A stretch of DNA of 64,000 nt from Aliarcobacter faecis. GTDB lineage: Bacteria > Campylobacterota > Campylobacteria > Campylobacterales > Arcobacteraceae. Numbering within the stretch: the stretch's first letter is position 1; the number at the start of each line of letters is the position of its first letter. The notes beneath the pieces were generated by a model. It did not search any database. It was not told the origin of the DNA and was given only the letters and a program-made list of their open reading frames with translations. Below, piece by piece: positions 35,580-44,846 of the stretch. A program made the position numbers and the translations under genes. Where the stretch lies: assembly GCF_013201705.1 (NCBI RefSeq), contig NZ_CP053837.1:248001-312000 (forward strand). The letters are read 5' to 3'.

Positions 35580-37131
35580 CTGTTTTTCCTTTGTTTAAAA
35601 TTTTAGTTAGTATGAAATCTTTCCTATTTTTTGGTAATTTTATAGAGATAAAAATCAATAATAAACCAAATAGAGCTAACGCTATATCAACACCTAAAAT
35701 ATTTGAGATAAAAACTTTAAATTTTATAAAATGTAAAAGGGCAGTTATTATAAATAAAACACCACCAAAAAATAAAAACTCTTTACTAGCTTGAAAAGAG
35801 TTTATTCTATAATATGACCAAAATAGGGTAAATAACCAAACATTATAAAAAATCCCTTGTTGCCATAAAACTCTATCTTCTAAATCAAATGGTAAAGTCC
35901 ATTGAAGTAAAAATAAAGTTGCAGTTGCAGGAATAACACCTATCATAGAAGCTAAAGATAGTTTTCCCATCCAGTGATAAAAAGGTATTTTTCCTTCCAC
36001 TTTTTTTGCTTTTTTTTCAAGCCATAGCATCATACCAAACCCAATAGCAACTCCACAAAGTGCCATTATAATTGCTACAATAGTTCTTGAAAAAATATCT
36101 ATACCAAATAAAAAGTGTAGGAAAAATAGAGTTTCTCCTATAAATACTGGAATAGTATTATCAAGAACTTTTTTATTTTCAAGTAGTTCTCCTGTATGTG
36201 CATTTAGTGCTACAAAAGGGATATTAAAAATCCCGCCATTTAAAAAGGGTTTGTATGGGTTATATCCTATAAATTCAACTCTTGCTGTTATATCATTCCA
36301 ATTTAGTAGTTTTATTTGTTTAAAAGTTAGCTGTGGATTTATCTCTTGGGCTTTTATTAAAAGCTCATTTAAAGAGAGCATAGAAGCAGAGATATTCTCC
36401 TTTTTTATAGGTTTATTTGCAGGGAAAAGTACACTTCCTACAAGTTCATCTATTGATTTTGCCTCACCATGAGTTAACATTTTTGACATAGGTGGAGCTG
36501 ATATTAGACCTATATTCATAACTGCACCACTTATAGTTATAAGTAAAAATGGTAAGAAACTCCAAGTGAGAATTTTTATATGTATTGTTGAAAATAGGGC
36601 TTGTTGATTTTTTGCTCTATATTTAAATTTAAATAGATAGATTAAAATTAACCCAGTAACTATTAAAGACAGAGTTCCAACTGCTACAAATCCAAAAACT
36701 AATCTTCCAATAAGTTTTAAAGGTTGTCCAAAATGTAGCTCATTTAAAAATTCAGCTAAGTATGTACTATCTTTACTTTCATCTTCTAGTTTTTCATTTG
36801 TAAAAGGGTCAAATATTATAGGTTTTACAAATCTATTTTGTACATTAACTGCTGTCTCACCAATACGCCCTGGTAAATTTATAATTATATTATCTTTTGG
36901 GAAATCTGGATTTTTTAAAACTTCTTCAACCATATAGTTGTAATCTATTTTTGTAATATCAGCTTTTTGTATGTAGCGTGATGGTTTTTCCCAAGCTTGT
37001 ATATATGGTAAAAATATTGTAAATAGCCCAAAAAAGATGGCAAGATACATAATAATAGAAAAAGTAACACCACAAGCTATATGTAGGCTAAAAAGTCTTT
37101 GTTTAAATAGTTTTAATCTTGATTCATTCAT
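35563..37131 (-). CDS. PepSY-associated membrane protein (putative ferric-chelate reductase type)
   Basis: This 522-residue inner-membrane protein has a first helix (LFSLHIACGVTFSIIMYLAIFFG), two large periplasmic PepSY-like regions and further helices near 135-160, 185-205, 330-365 and 390-490. Proteins of this group occur next to TonB-dependent siderophore receptors and are proposed to reduce or process imported ferric chelates. Membrane-helix histidines (for example in SLHIACG and LHFLFGID) could ligate heme. It is the third gene of receptor, 99-residue protein, PepSY and 166-residue protein. Confidence 0.85.
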   Translation of the reverse strand: MNESRLKLFKQRLFSLHIACGVTFSIIMYLAIFFGLFTIFLPYIQAWEKPSRYIQKADITKIDYNYMVEEVLKNPDFPKDNIIINLPGRIGETAVNVQNRFVKPIIFDPFTNEKLEDESKDSTYLAEFLNELHFGQPLKLIGRLVFGFVAVGTLSLIVTGLILIYLFKFKYRAKNQQALFSTIHIKILTWSFLPFLLITISGAVMNIGLISAPPMSKMLTHGEAKSIDELVGSVLFPANKPIKKENISASMLSLNELLIKAQEINPQLTFKQIKLLNWNDITARVEFIGYNPYKPFLNGGIFNIPFVALNAHTGELLENKKVLDNTIPVFIGETLFFLHFLFGIDIFSRTIVAIIMALCGVAIGFGMMLWLEKKAKKVEGKIPFYHWMGKLSLASMIGVIPATATLFLLQWTLPFDLEDRVLWQQGIFYNVWLFTLFWSYYRINSFQASKEFLFFGGVLFIITALLHFIKFKVFISNILGVDIALALFGLLLIFISIKLPKNRKDFILTKILNKGKTDEKTI

Positions 37132-37140
37132 AATCTATCC

Positions 37141-37440
37141 TTAATATAAAATATAAAGTGATATTGAAAAAATCACAGTAGGAATTAAAGCTTTTAATAA
37201 AGCTTCAAGTTTGGTATAAGATAGTGCTATCCAAGTAGCACAACAGCCCCAAGCAAAAGTATTAAACATAATTGAAATTATTGCAGATTGTTTTATTTGC
37301 ATTGGTAGTATAAAGGCTAATAGAGTCATACCTAAATATGCAACAAATAAGCCACCAAAAATGGCGACTAATGTTCTAAATAGACCTATTTTTCCTGAAA
37401 GTTCAGGAGTTGCTAGATATTTATAAACTTTTTTAATCAT
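37141..37440 (-). CDS. small membrane protein of the iron-uptake unit (DUF3649-like)
   Basis: This 99-residue protein has three membrane helices (about 20-45, 50-73 and 78-98). The pattern, with RTLVAIFGGLFVAYL and WGCCATWIAL, resembles the small proteins annotated as iron-uptake proteins beside PepSY genes in other bacteria. It lies 9 bp after the receptor gene and 9 bp before PepSY. The family assignment is from memory of pattern and context, not a search. Confidence 0.65.
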   Translation of the reverse strand: MIKKVYKYLATPELSGKIGLFRTLVAIFGGLFVAYLGMTLLAFILPMQIKQSAIISIMFNTFAWGCCATWIALSYTKLEALLKALIPTVIFSISLYILY

Positions 37441-37448
37441 AATTACTC

Positions 37449-39521
37449 TTAAAATGTATAACTAATAGATGCTAAAATAGTTCTAGGAGTTCCTACATAT
37501 ACTCTTGCCCATTCATAACCACCAGCTGTTCCATTGTTTATTGCTCCATCTACATATTTTTCATTACTTAGATTTTGAACACTTAAGTTTGCTTTCCAAT
37601 TTCCTTTTTTATATCCTATAGTTGCATTATAAATAAGTGCAGAGTCAAGTTCAATACTATTTGTATCATTTGCATATCTACTTCCTATATATCTTGCTCC
37701 TCCACCAATATAATAATCTGGAAGATTTAGAGCTGTTAATTTATAAGTTGTAAAAAGATTTGCTGTATGATGAGGGATATTTCTTAATTCATTATTATTA
37801 ATATCTTTATCTTTTGTATTTACATATCCATAAGAGGCAATAATAGACCAGTTTGATGTGATATCTCCATTTAAATCTAGTTCAAATCCTTGACTTGTTT
37901 GTATACCACTTTGTTTATATACAAAAGTACCTCCTGAGTTAGCTAAATCGAGTACTGCAACATTATCTTTTTCTATTTTAAATAAAGATGTAGTTAAATC
38001 AAAACTATCGTCAAATAGTTTTTGTTTTACACCAAATTCATACCCTTTCCCCTTTTCTGGATTTAATATTTTCCCATCTTTATCTTGTCTTGAAGTTGGA
38101 GTAAAAGATTCAGAGTAATTTGTAAAAAGTGTAGTCTGTGGTGTTAGATGATAAACTAAACCAAATTGTGGAGTTGTTGCATCACTTTTTTGACTATTTT
38201 TAGGTTTTACTTCATCATATCTAACACCTGCACTAAAAATTAAATCATCTGTAATATTTATATTATCTTGTAAAAATATTCCATAATTTTCTATATCTGT
38301 TTTTGGTGAAGACATATTTATAGCATTAGGATGATCATTTAAACTTGTAAGAGGTTCATATACTAAATTTGATAAATATAGAGGATATAAAGGAGGTCTT
38401 GCACTAAAAAAATCTAGTTTTGAGTAAGATTTATTATAATCAGCTCCTATAGTAAATCTATTTTTTAAATTAAAAATATCGACTTCTTTATTTAAAGTAT
38501 ATTGTAACGCATGTTCTTGAAACTCTTGTTTTTGATAAGCATAAAATCTATTTACGCTATTTGTAGGTTTATTGTAACCAAGTGTTGATATATGAACATT
38601 TCCATTATCTCCAACATAGTCTATATATCTATATTTGAAGCTTGAGTTCCAAGTATCATAAATAGTATCAAAATCAAATCCAGCAATTTTTTGTGTTTTT
38701 TTGAACTCTTCATCAGGACTTGAAAGAATGTTTTTAATATCAGTTACAAGTTTTCCATTATTATCGACATAAGTTCCAAAACTTGAAGGAGTTTTTTCAT
38801 CTGTATATTCAGTTACAAAAGTTATAACATTATTGTCATTTATATCATAGGCTAAAGAAGGAGCTATAAAAACTCTATTTATATCTGTATTACTATTTGT
38901 CCAACCTTCATCATATTTTAAAACAGAAGATAGTCTAAAATATAAAGATTTATTTTCATTTAATGCTCCCCCAACATCAAGTTTTGGGCTATATGATGGA
39001 TTATCTGTTACTTCAAACTCTATTTTTGCTAAAGAGTCTTTTGTAGGCTTTTTTGTAACTAAATTTACTAATCCACCAGGGCTTGATTGACCATATTGTA
39101 GTGAATCAGGACCTTTTAGAACTTCAACTGATTCAAGGTTATAAACTTCAGAATGAGCTAACTTATTTGTAAGTTTTAAACCATCAAAAAGTATTGGAAC
39201 TCCTGCAAATCCTCTCATAGATATTTCATTTGTTCTTCCATGATTATCTCCAGTATAAACTGTATTTGAAGACATTTCTATAATATCTTCAATGTTTTGA
39301 AGTTGTGCATCTTCAATAAAAGTTTTATTAAAAGTTTGAATAGATTTTGCTGTATCCTCTTTTGAGATTTGAGTTCTATTTAACTCTGGTTTTGCTTCAT
39401 TTTGATATTTAGAATAAGCTTGTTCACTAATAGTAATCTCTTCTAATCTTGTAATCTCTTGAGCGTATATTGTTTGGCTTGTTAATAATATGGCACAAAG
39501 CTTAATTGATATGTTTTTCAT
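37449..39521 (-). CDS. TonB-dependent ferric-siderophore receptor
   Basis: This 690-residue outer-membrane receptor has a signal peptide (1-20) ending in IYAQ, a TonB box-like EITRLEEITIS, a plug domain (about 55-160, with GLVNLVTKKP) and a 22-strand barrel ending with the aromatic SISYTF. The LKGPDSLQYGQSSPGGLV segment is typical of siderophore receptors. It opens the unit of four genes; a Fur-like site and a PchR-like regulator gene lie upstream. The chelate cannot be named from sequence. Confidence 0.92.
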   Translation of the reverse strand: MKNISIKLCAILLTSQTIYAQEITRLEEITISEQAYSKYQNEAKPELNRTQISKEDTAKSIQTFNKTFIEDAQLQNIEDIIEMSSNTVYTGDNHGRTNEISMRGFAGVPILFDGLKLTNKLAHSEVYNLESVEVLKGPDSLQYGQSSPGGLVNLVTKKPTKDSLAKIEFEVTDNPSYSPKLDVGGALNENKSLYFRLSSVLKYDEGWTNSNTDINRVFIAPSLAYDINDNNVITFVTEYTDEKTPSSFGTYVDNNGKLVTDIKNILSSPDEEFKKTQKIAGFDFDTIYDTWNSSFKYRYIDYVGDNGNVHISTLGYNKPTNSVNRFYAYQKQEFQEHALQYTLNKEVDIFNLKNRFTIGADYNKSYSKLDFFSARPPLYPLYLSNLVYEPLTSLNDHPNAINMSSPKTDIENYGIFLQDNINITDDLIFSAGVRYDEVKPKNSQKSDATTPQFGLVYHLTPQTTLFTNYSESFTPTSRQDKDGKILNPEKGKGYEFGVKQKLFDDSFDLTTSLFKIEKDNVAVLDLANSGGTFVYKQSGIQTSQGFELDLNGDITSNWSIIASYGYVNTKDKDINNNELRNIPHHTANLFTTYKLTALNLPDYYIGGGARYIGSRYANDTNSIELDSALIYNATIGYKKGNWKANLSVQNLSNEKYVDGAINNGTAGGYEWARVYVGTPRTILASISYTF

Positions 39522-39552
39522 TTTTTCTCCTCTTTTTTGAAGGAATATTACA

Positions 39553-39571
39553 TAAAATGATTTCTGTTATC
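39553..39571 (-). promoter_or_regulatory. Fur-like box upstream of the TonB receptor
   Basis: On the reverse strand this 19-mer matches the classical Fur consensus (GATAATGATAATCATTATC) at 13 of 19 positions, with intact GATAA and AATCATT parts. It lies 32 bp before the receptor start codon. Iron repression is expected from context; the site is inferred. Confidence 0.5.
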
Positions 39572-39627
39572 AATATTTAAAAAGCATAAAAAGGAAAAGA
39601 TTAGCTAATAAAAGGAATTTTTATAAT

Positions 39628-40599
39628 TTAATAGTTAGTAAACTGTTTTTTATATGAATTAGGGCTAATATTAAAGTAGTCAAAAAAGAGTTTGGAAAAG
39701 TGTCCAGAGTGTTTATATCCTACTTTTGTAGCTACTTCATTTACATTGAAATTATTGTTTAGTAGCTCTTTTGCAACTTCTAATCTCCTTTTTTGAATCA
39801 TCTCTAAAATAGTCATCCCAAAATACTCTTTAAAATCTTTTTTTAAATAGCATTCGTTTATTGCAGATTTATAGGCAATATCTTTTATTGATAAATTCTG
39901 ATTATACTCTTTCATAATTATCTCTTTTGCTCTTTCTAAGCTATAGATTCTATTTTTATCTAATGATTTATTTAAAGTTTTTGCAATTTTCTCGATAGTA
40001 TAGTGAAGTAAATTTGTAGTTCTTGATTCTAAATAGATACTATTTAAGATATCTTCAAAAGATTTCTCATTTTTAAAATGGCTAAATAGTTCAAACTGTA
40101 AAGTATCAATTTGTAAATCTTTTAAAATGTAGTAGCTTTGTTTATGAGCTTTTTTCATATATTCTTGAATATTTTCAATAGGATGTGCAAGTTTTAAAAA
40201 AAGTTCCTCTTTTATTCCTATTGCAAACTCTATCAAAGGTAGATCTTTTTTTAAAGGAACTTCAACATAAAATTTATTTGAGGATAATCCTAAAAGAAAA
40301 GAGTTCTTTTTTAGAATATACTCTTTTTTATCTTTATATATAAATTTTATATTAGAAGATAGGTTAAATATTAAACTTCCACCTGATACATTACACTCTT
40401 CTATCAATAATATATCTTTTTTAGGAATGAAATTTCTAACATAAACCGCAATTCCATTTCCTAAGTCATAAAAAATAGTAAATCCATCTCCAAACTCTTC
40501 TTTTATTTTTCCAATATATATCTCCCTTGAAAAAGGGTTTGATATTTTTTTACTAAGTTCAATTAAATCAAGATAGTTTACTTTCTGAATATTTTCCAT
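39628..40599 (-). CDS. AraC-family regulator (PchR-like)
   Basis: This 323-residue protein has an N-terminal sensing domain (about 1-200) and two C-terminal helix-turn-helix units (about 220-320) with the AraC signature KVGYKHSGHFSKLFFDYFNISPNSYK. Regulators of this kind next to siderophore receptors bind the ferric chelate and activate receptor expression. It lies between FbpC (11 bp upstream) and the receptor gene (106 bp downstream), so it is probably the last gene of the fbpABC transcript. Confidence 0.87.
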   Translation of the reverse strand: MENIQKVNYLDLIELSKKISNPFSREIYIGKIKEEFGDGFTIFYDLGNGIAVYVRNFIPKKDILLIEECNVSGGSLIFNLSSNIKFIYKDKKEYILKKNSFLLGLSSNKFYVEVPLKKDLPLIEFAIGIKEELFLKLAHPIENIQEYMKKAHKQSYYILKDLQIDTLQFELFSHFKNEKSFEDILNSIYLESRTTNLLHYTIEKIAKTLNKSLDKNRIYSLERAKEIIMKEYNQNLSIKDIAYKSAINECYLKKDFKEYFGMTILEMIQKRRLEVAKELLNNNFNVNEVATKVGYKHSGHFSKLFFDYFNISPNSYKKQFTNY

Positions 40600-40610
40600 A
40601 AAATATCCTA

Positions 40611-41543
40611 TTAAAACTTCAAAATCTTATTTCCAAAGCTCAATTTTATTTTTTGTCCAATTTTGAGATTATCATCAAAACTATGAACTAATAAATTTTG
40701 ATTATTGCTAAGAACAGTAATTTCATAAAAACTTCCATAAAATATAATATCTTTTATAACTCCTTCTCTTTCCGCATTTTCACAAATATTGATATTTTCA
40801 GGTCTTATATAAGATTTTTCATCAATTTTTGTAACTTTCCCTAAAAATTTCGCACAATATAAATCAGCTGGATTATTATAAATCTCTTTTGAAGTCCCAA
40901 CTTGTAAGATATCTCCACCATGCATAATTGCGATTCTATCTGAGAGGAAAAAAGCATCTTCTTTATCGTGAGTGATAAAAAGTGCAGTTATATTTAAACT
41001 TTTAATCATCTCTTTTAATTCAGCTCTTAAAATATTTCTTAGTTCAGTATCAATATTACTTAAAGGCTCATCTAAAAGTAAAATTTTTGGTCTATTTATA
41101 ATTGCTCTTGCTAAAGCAACTCTTTGTTGTTGACCACCACTAAGCTCATGAGGATATTTGTCTTCATGCCCTTTTAGTTTTGTTTTTTCTAAAATATCTT
41201 CAAGCTCTTTTTTTGTAGCATTACTTCCAAAAAGTATATTTGAAGCTACATTAATATGTGGAAGTAGGGCATAGTTTTGAAATACAATAGCTACTTCTCT
41301 TTGATTTGGTTCAATATCTATATTTTTTGAGAAAACTATTCTATTATCTATTGAAATTTCTCCACTATCAGGTTTTTCTAAACCAGCAATCATTCTTAAA
41401 AAAGTAGTTTTTCCACTTCCACTAGTTCCTAAAACTGTAAAAATTTCACCTTCAAACAGATGTAAATTTAGACTATTTGCAACACAAATATCACCTTTAC
41501 AGAATGTTTTTCTTAAATTTCTTATTTCAACAATTTTTTTCAT
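40611..41543 (-). CDS. fbpC: Fe(III) ABC transporter ATP-binding protein
   Basis: This ATPase drives ferric-iron import with FbpA and FbpB. Walker A is in GTSGSGKTT (about 37-45), the signature is LSGGQQQRVALAR, and Walker B is LLLDEPLSNID followed by the H-loop THDKEDA. A C-terminal regulatory (TOBE-like) domain follows (about 235-310). At 310 residues it is slightly short for FbpC. The start overlaps fbpB by four bases. Confidence 0.9.
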   Translation of the reverse strand: MKKIVEIRNLRKTFCKGDICVANSLNLHLFEGEIFTVLGTSGSGKTTFLRMIAGLEKPDSGEISIDNRIVFSKNIDIEPNQREVAIVFQNYALLPHINVASNILFGSNATKKELEDILEKTKLKGHEDKYPHELSGGQQQRVALARAIINRPKILLLDEPLSNIDTELRNILRAELKEMIKSLNITALFITHDKEDAFFLSDRIAIMHGGDILQVGTSKEIYNNPADLYCAKFLGKVTKIDEKSYIRPENINICENAEREGVIKDIIFYGSFYEITVLSNNQNLLVHSFDDNLKIGQKIKLSFGNKILKF

Positions 41544-43108
41544 TTTATCTTTCTTTTTGGTTTAAAATTTAAAAATAATACAGCAATAGCAGTTGAACTA
41601 ACAAGGATTAAAGATGGAAAACCTGTTTTATAAAGCATCTCATTACTTGCTAATTCATAAACTCTAATTGCTAAAGTATCATAATTAAATGGTCTTAAAA
41701 TTAAAGTTGCTGGAAGCTCTTTTGCAATATCAATATATAAAATCAGAAATCCACTTATTAAATATGGTTTTAAAAGCGGAAGATATATTTTAAATATTGA
41801 CTCTTTTTCACTTTTACAAAATATTTTACTAGCATCATCTAATGAACTATTAATTTTGCTAAATCCATTTTCAACACTTCCTATACTAGAAGCAAAATAT
41901 CTTGTAGTATAAGCAAAAACAAGAATTATAAATGAACCACTAAAAAACATAAATCCCAAACTTTTATCTAAATAGTTTGCAATTAAAAGTAATCCAACTG
42001 CAACAACAGCTCCAGGGATTGAATAACCTAGCATTGATAATTTATGAGTAAAATTTGATACTTTTGTAGGAAAGAATCTCAAAAAATATGCTATAAAAAA
42101 GGCTAAAAATATTATAAATGTACTTGAAACTATATTTAGTTTTAAAGTATTAAATAAGTAGCCAAAAGCTGTAAAATCAAGAGTGTTTATATCTAAATAA
42201 GTCCAATAAAGTAGAACTCCTGTTGGAATAAAAAGTGTGATAGTTGCAATTATAAAAGATATTAAAAATGCAAAGAAATTCTCTTTTCCTTGTAATTTTA
42301 TTTTAGAAGCTTTTTGACTGCTATTTGTAGAACTTGCAAATCTAAATTTTTTTCTAATATTATATTCAATCAATAAAATCGAAAATACAAAAAGAAGTAA
42401 AACTATTGCAATATTTATAGCACCACTTAAATCATTGTAACCAAACCAACTTTTAAAAACTCCAACACTAAAAGTCTCAATTCCAAAATATAAAACAGTT
42501 CCATAATCACTTAAAGTTTCCATAATTGCTAAGATTGTTCCTGCAAAAATAGCTGGATATGATAGTGGAAGATAGACTTTGAAAAAGGCTTTTATTGGAT
42601 TTAATTTTTGTAGAGAGATTAGTTCTATAATTGTTTTTGAAATTAAGCCAAAAGATACACGAGCTAAAATAAAAACATATGGAAACATAGCAATAGTAAA
42701 TATAAAGATTGCTCCACTCATATTTAAAATGTCAAGTTTTACAGAAGTATCATTTAAAATTTGTGATAAAAGTCCACGAAATTCAAAAAAACCAACATAA
42801 GTATATCCAAAAATATATGCAGGATATGCTAAAGGTAAGACAAAACAGATTGCAAAAAATTTACTTCCAAAATATTCAAATCTAGCACTTAAATATGAAG
42901 TTATCACACCTATTATTACTACAAATATAGCAGTTCCAAATATTAAATAAGAGGTATTTAATGTGTAATCTAATAAAAAATTACTTTGTAAAAACTCTTT
43001 ATTTAAAGAGCCTGTAAAGAGAAAATACATTATTAGTATTAAAATAGGCAAAGATATCAGAAGCCCCAAAATAGGGGCAAAACTTAGTTTTAGAGTTTTT
43101 ATTTCCAA
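41540..43108 (-). CDS. fbpB: Fe(III) ABC transporter permease
   Basis: This 522-residue inner-membrane permease has about 12 helices in two homologous halves, as in FbpB/SfuB proteins. Each half has an EAA-type loop for contact with the ATPase (for example in FFKVYLPLSYPAIFAGTILA and FKIYLPLLKPYLISGFL). It overlaps fbpA by 10 bp and fbpC by 4 bp, so the three are coupled. Confidence 0.92.
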   Translation of the reverse strand: MEIKTLKLSFAPILGLLISLPILILIMYFLFTGSLNKEFLQSNFLLDYTLNTSYLIFGTAIFVVIIGVITSYLSARFEYFGSKFFAICFVLPLAYPAYIFGYTYVGFFEFRGLLSQILNDTSVKLDILNMSGAIFIFTIAMFPYVFILARVSFGLISKTIIELISLQKLNPIKAFFKVYLPLSYPAIFAGTILAIMETLSDYGTVLYFGIETFSVGVFKSWFGYNDLSGAINIAIVLLLFVFSILLIEYNIRKKFRFASSTNSSQKASKIKLQGKENFFAFLISFIIATITLFIPTGVLLYWTYLDINTLDFTAFGYLFNTLKLNIVSSTFIIFLAFFIAYFLRFFPTKVSNFTHKLSMLGYSIPGAVVAVGLLLIANYLDKSLGFMFFSGSFIILVFAYTTRYFASSIGSVENGFSKINSSLDDASKIFCKSEKESIFKIYLPLLKPYLISGFLILYIDIAKELPATLILRPFNYDTLAIRVYELASNEMLYKTGFPSLILVSSTAIAVLFLNFKPKRKIK

Positions 43109-44106
43109 TTTCCTTTTGTTGCTATTTCAACAGCTTTTTTTGTATATTTTCCTACTTCATTTAAAGGAATTTTATCCTCTTTAAACTCTCCCCAAGAAGC
43201 AACAATTCCTGCTGGTTTAACTTTTGGATTTACTGGATATTCATAGTTCCCTTGTGCTAATTCACCTTGTGCTTCAACACTTGTTAAAAATTCAATTAGT
43301 TTTATAGCATTATCTTTATTTGGAGCAAATTTAGTAACACCAGCACCAGAGATATTTATGTGAGTTCCAGTTGAATTTTGTGCAGGAAAAAACACTTTTA
43401 CCTCTTTTGCAATTTCTTCATCAACTTTATCTCCACTATTTGCCATAACTCCTAAGTAGTAAGAGTTTACAATGGCAATATCAGCTTCACCTGAAGCTAC
43501 TGCTCTAATTTGGTCTTTATCAGCACCTTTTGGATTTCTTGCAAAATTATTTACTAATCCTTCAACAAATTCTAAAGCTTTCTCTTCTCCATTATGTGCA
43601 ATTATAGAGGCAAGAAGAGATTTATTGTAAGGATGTGTAGAAGTTCTAGTTATTACTTTCCCTTTAAACTGTGGTTTTGTAAGAGAGAAATAATCATCTA
43701 AATCTTTTGGATTTACAGTTTTTGGATTATAAACAAAGAGTCTAGCTCTTTTTGTAAGAGCAAACCATTTTCCATCTTCATCTCTTAGGTGAGCTGGAAT
43801 ATTTTCTTCTAAAGTTTTAGAGCTTGAACTTTGAAGAAGTTCCCTTTGTTTCGCTTCATATAAATTTCCAATATCAGCAGTTATAAGTATATCGGCAGGG
43901 CTATTCGCACCTTCAATAGAGAGTCGTGATACCAACTCTTCAGCTTTTGCAGTTATAAGATTTACCTTTATTCCTGTTTTCTCTTCAAATTCTTTAAATA
44001 AAATTTTATCAGAGTCGTAGTGTCTTTGTGAATATACATTTACTTCACTACTTGCAAATAGAAAATTTGAGAGTAAAAGTGAACTTAAGGCTAATTTTTT
44101 TAACAT
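43099..44106 (-). CDS. fbpA: Fe(III) ABC transporter periplasmic iron-binding protein
   Basis: This 335-residue periplasmic binding protein has a signal peptide (1-19) and the FbpA/FutA-type opening VNVYSQRHYDSDKILFKEFEE, with the early tyrosine/histidine of the iron site. The paired tyrosines typical of ferric-binding proteins occur in NSYYLGVM. It is the first gene of fbpA-fbpB-fbpC and the AraC-type gene, with a weak Fur-like box upstream. Confidence 0.92.
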   Translation of the reverse strand: MLKKLALSSLLLSNFLFASSEVNVYSQRHYDSDKILFKEFEEKTGIKVNLITAKAEELVSRLSIEGANSPADILITADIGNLYEAKQRELLQSSSSKTLEENIPAHLRDEDGKWFALTKRARLFVYNPKTVNPKDLDDYFSLTKPQFKGKVITRTSTHPYNKSLLASIIAHNGEEKALEFVEGLVNNFARNPKGADKDQIRAVASGEADIAIVNSYYLGVMANSGDKVDEEIAKEVKVFFPAQNSTGTHINISGAGVTKFAPNKDNAIKLIEFLTSVEAQGELAQGNYEYPVNPKVKPAGIVASWGEFKEDKIPLNEVGKYTKKAVEIATKGNWK

Positions 44107-44188
44107 ATTTATCCTTTTAAATTATTTTATATTTTGATTCTAATTTTAAAAAAACTAATCATACAGTTTTTTAACTTTGATATCTCTT

Positions 44189-44207
44189 AATATTAAGAAT
44201 GGTTATC
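44189..44207 (-). promoter_or_regulatory. weak Fur-like box upstream of fbpA
   Basis: The reverse-strand 19-mer matches the Fur consensus at about 12 of 19 positions, with an intact GATAA start. It lies 82 bp before the fbpA start. Weak alone, it is reported because of the iron context. Confidence 0.3.
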
Positions 44208-44244
44208 AAAAGAATGTCAAAGATATGATTTAAAACTTTATTGG

Positions 44245-44250
44245 TATAAT
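44245..44250 (+). promoter_or_regulatory. -10 element of the pabA unit
   Basis: A consensus TATAAT is 25 bp before the start codon at 44276, followed by an AAAAAGGA ribosome-binding site. Confidence 0.5.
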
Positions 44251-44275
44251 AAGCTAATTTTAAAAAGGATTTTAG

Positions 44276-44845
44276 ATGATTTTAATGATTGATAATTATG
44301 ATAGTTTTACGTACAATATTGTGCAATACTGTTTAGAGTTAGGAGCAAATTTAAAAGTTATACGAAATGATGAATTGAGTTTAGAAGAGATTAAAGCTTT
44401 AAATCCTAGTAAAATTATAATTTCTCCAGGACCAGCAACACCAAATGAAGCAGGAGTTTGTCTTGAAGTTATAAGAGAATTTGCAGGAGTTGTACCTATT
44501 TTCGGAATCTGCTTAGGGCATCAAGCAATAGCTCAAGTTTTTGGGGCAAAGGTTGTAAGAGCAAAAAATATGATGCATGGAAAAACTTCAAAAATAGAAG
44601 TTTTAAAAGATACAAAAATTTTTGAAACACTGCCAAAAGAGTTTATACAAACAAGATATCACTCTTTAATTGTTCAAAAAGATAATTTACCACAAGATAT
44701 TATTGTTACATCAAAAAGTTTAGATGATGAAGAGATTATGTCTTTAGAGATAAAAGACAAAAACATTTATGGTGTTCAATTTCACCCAGAATCAATTATG
44801 AGTGAATATGGGCATAAAATTATAGGAAATTTTTTAAAATTATAA
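44276..44845 (+). CDS. anthranilate/aminodeoxychorismate synthase glutaminase subunit
   Basis: This class I glutamine amidotransferase supplies ammonia for 4-amino-4-deoxychorismate (folate) or anthranilate (tryptophan). It is 189 residues. The nucleophile is Cys79 in GICLGHQAIAQ and the His/Glu pair is in VQFHPESIMS. The MHGKTS segment is the usual PabA/TrpG one. No trp or pabB gene is adjacent, so a folate role (PabA) is more likely, or a shared one. Two unrelated-looking genes follow it within a few bases. Confidence 0.85.
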   Translation: MILMIDNYDSFTYNIVQYCLELGANLKVIRNDELSLEEIKALNPSKIIISPGPATPNEAGVCLEVIREFAGVVPIFGICLGHQAIAQVFGAKVVRAKNMMHGKTSKIEVLKDTKIFETLPKEFIQTRYHSLIVQKDNLPQDIIVTSKSLDDEEIMSLEIKDKNIYGVQFHPESIMSEYGHKIIGNFLKL

Positions 44846-44846
44846 T

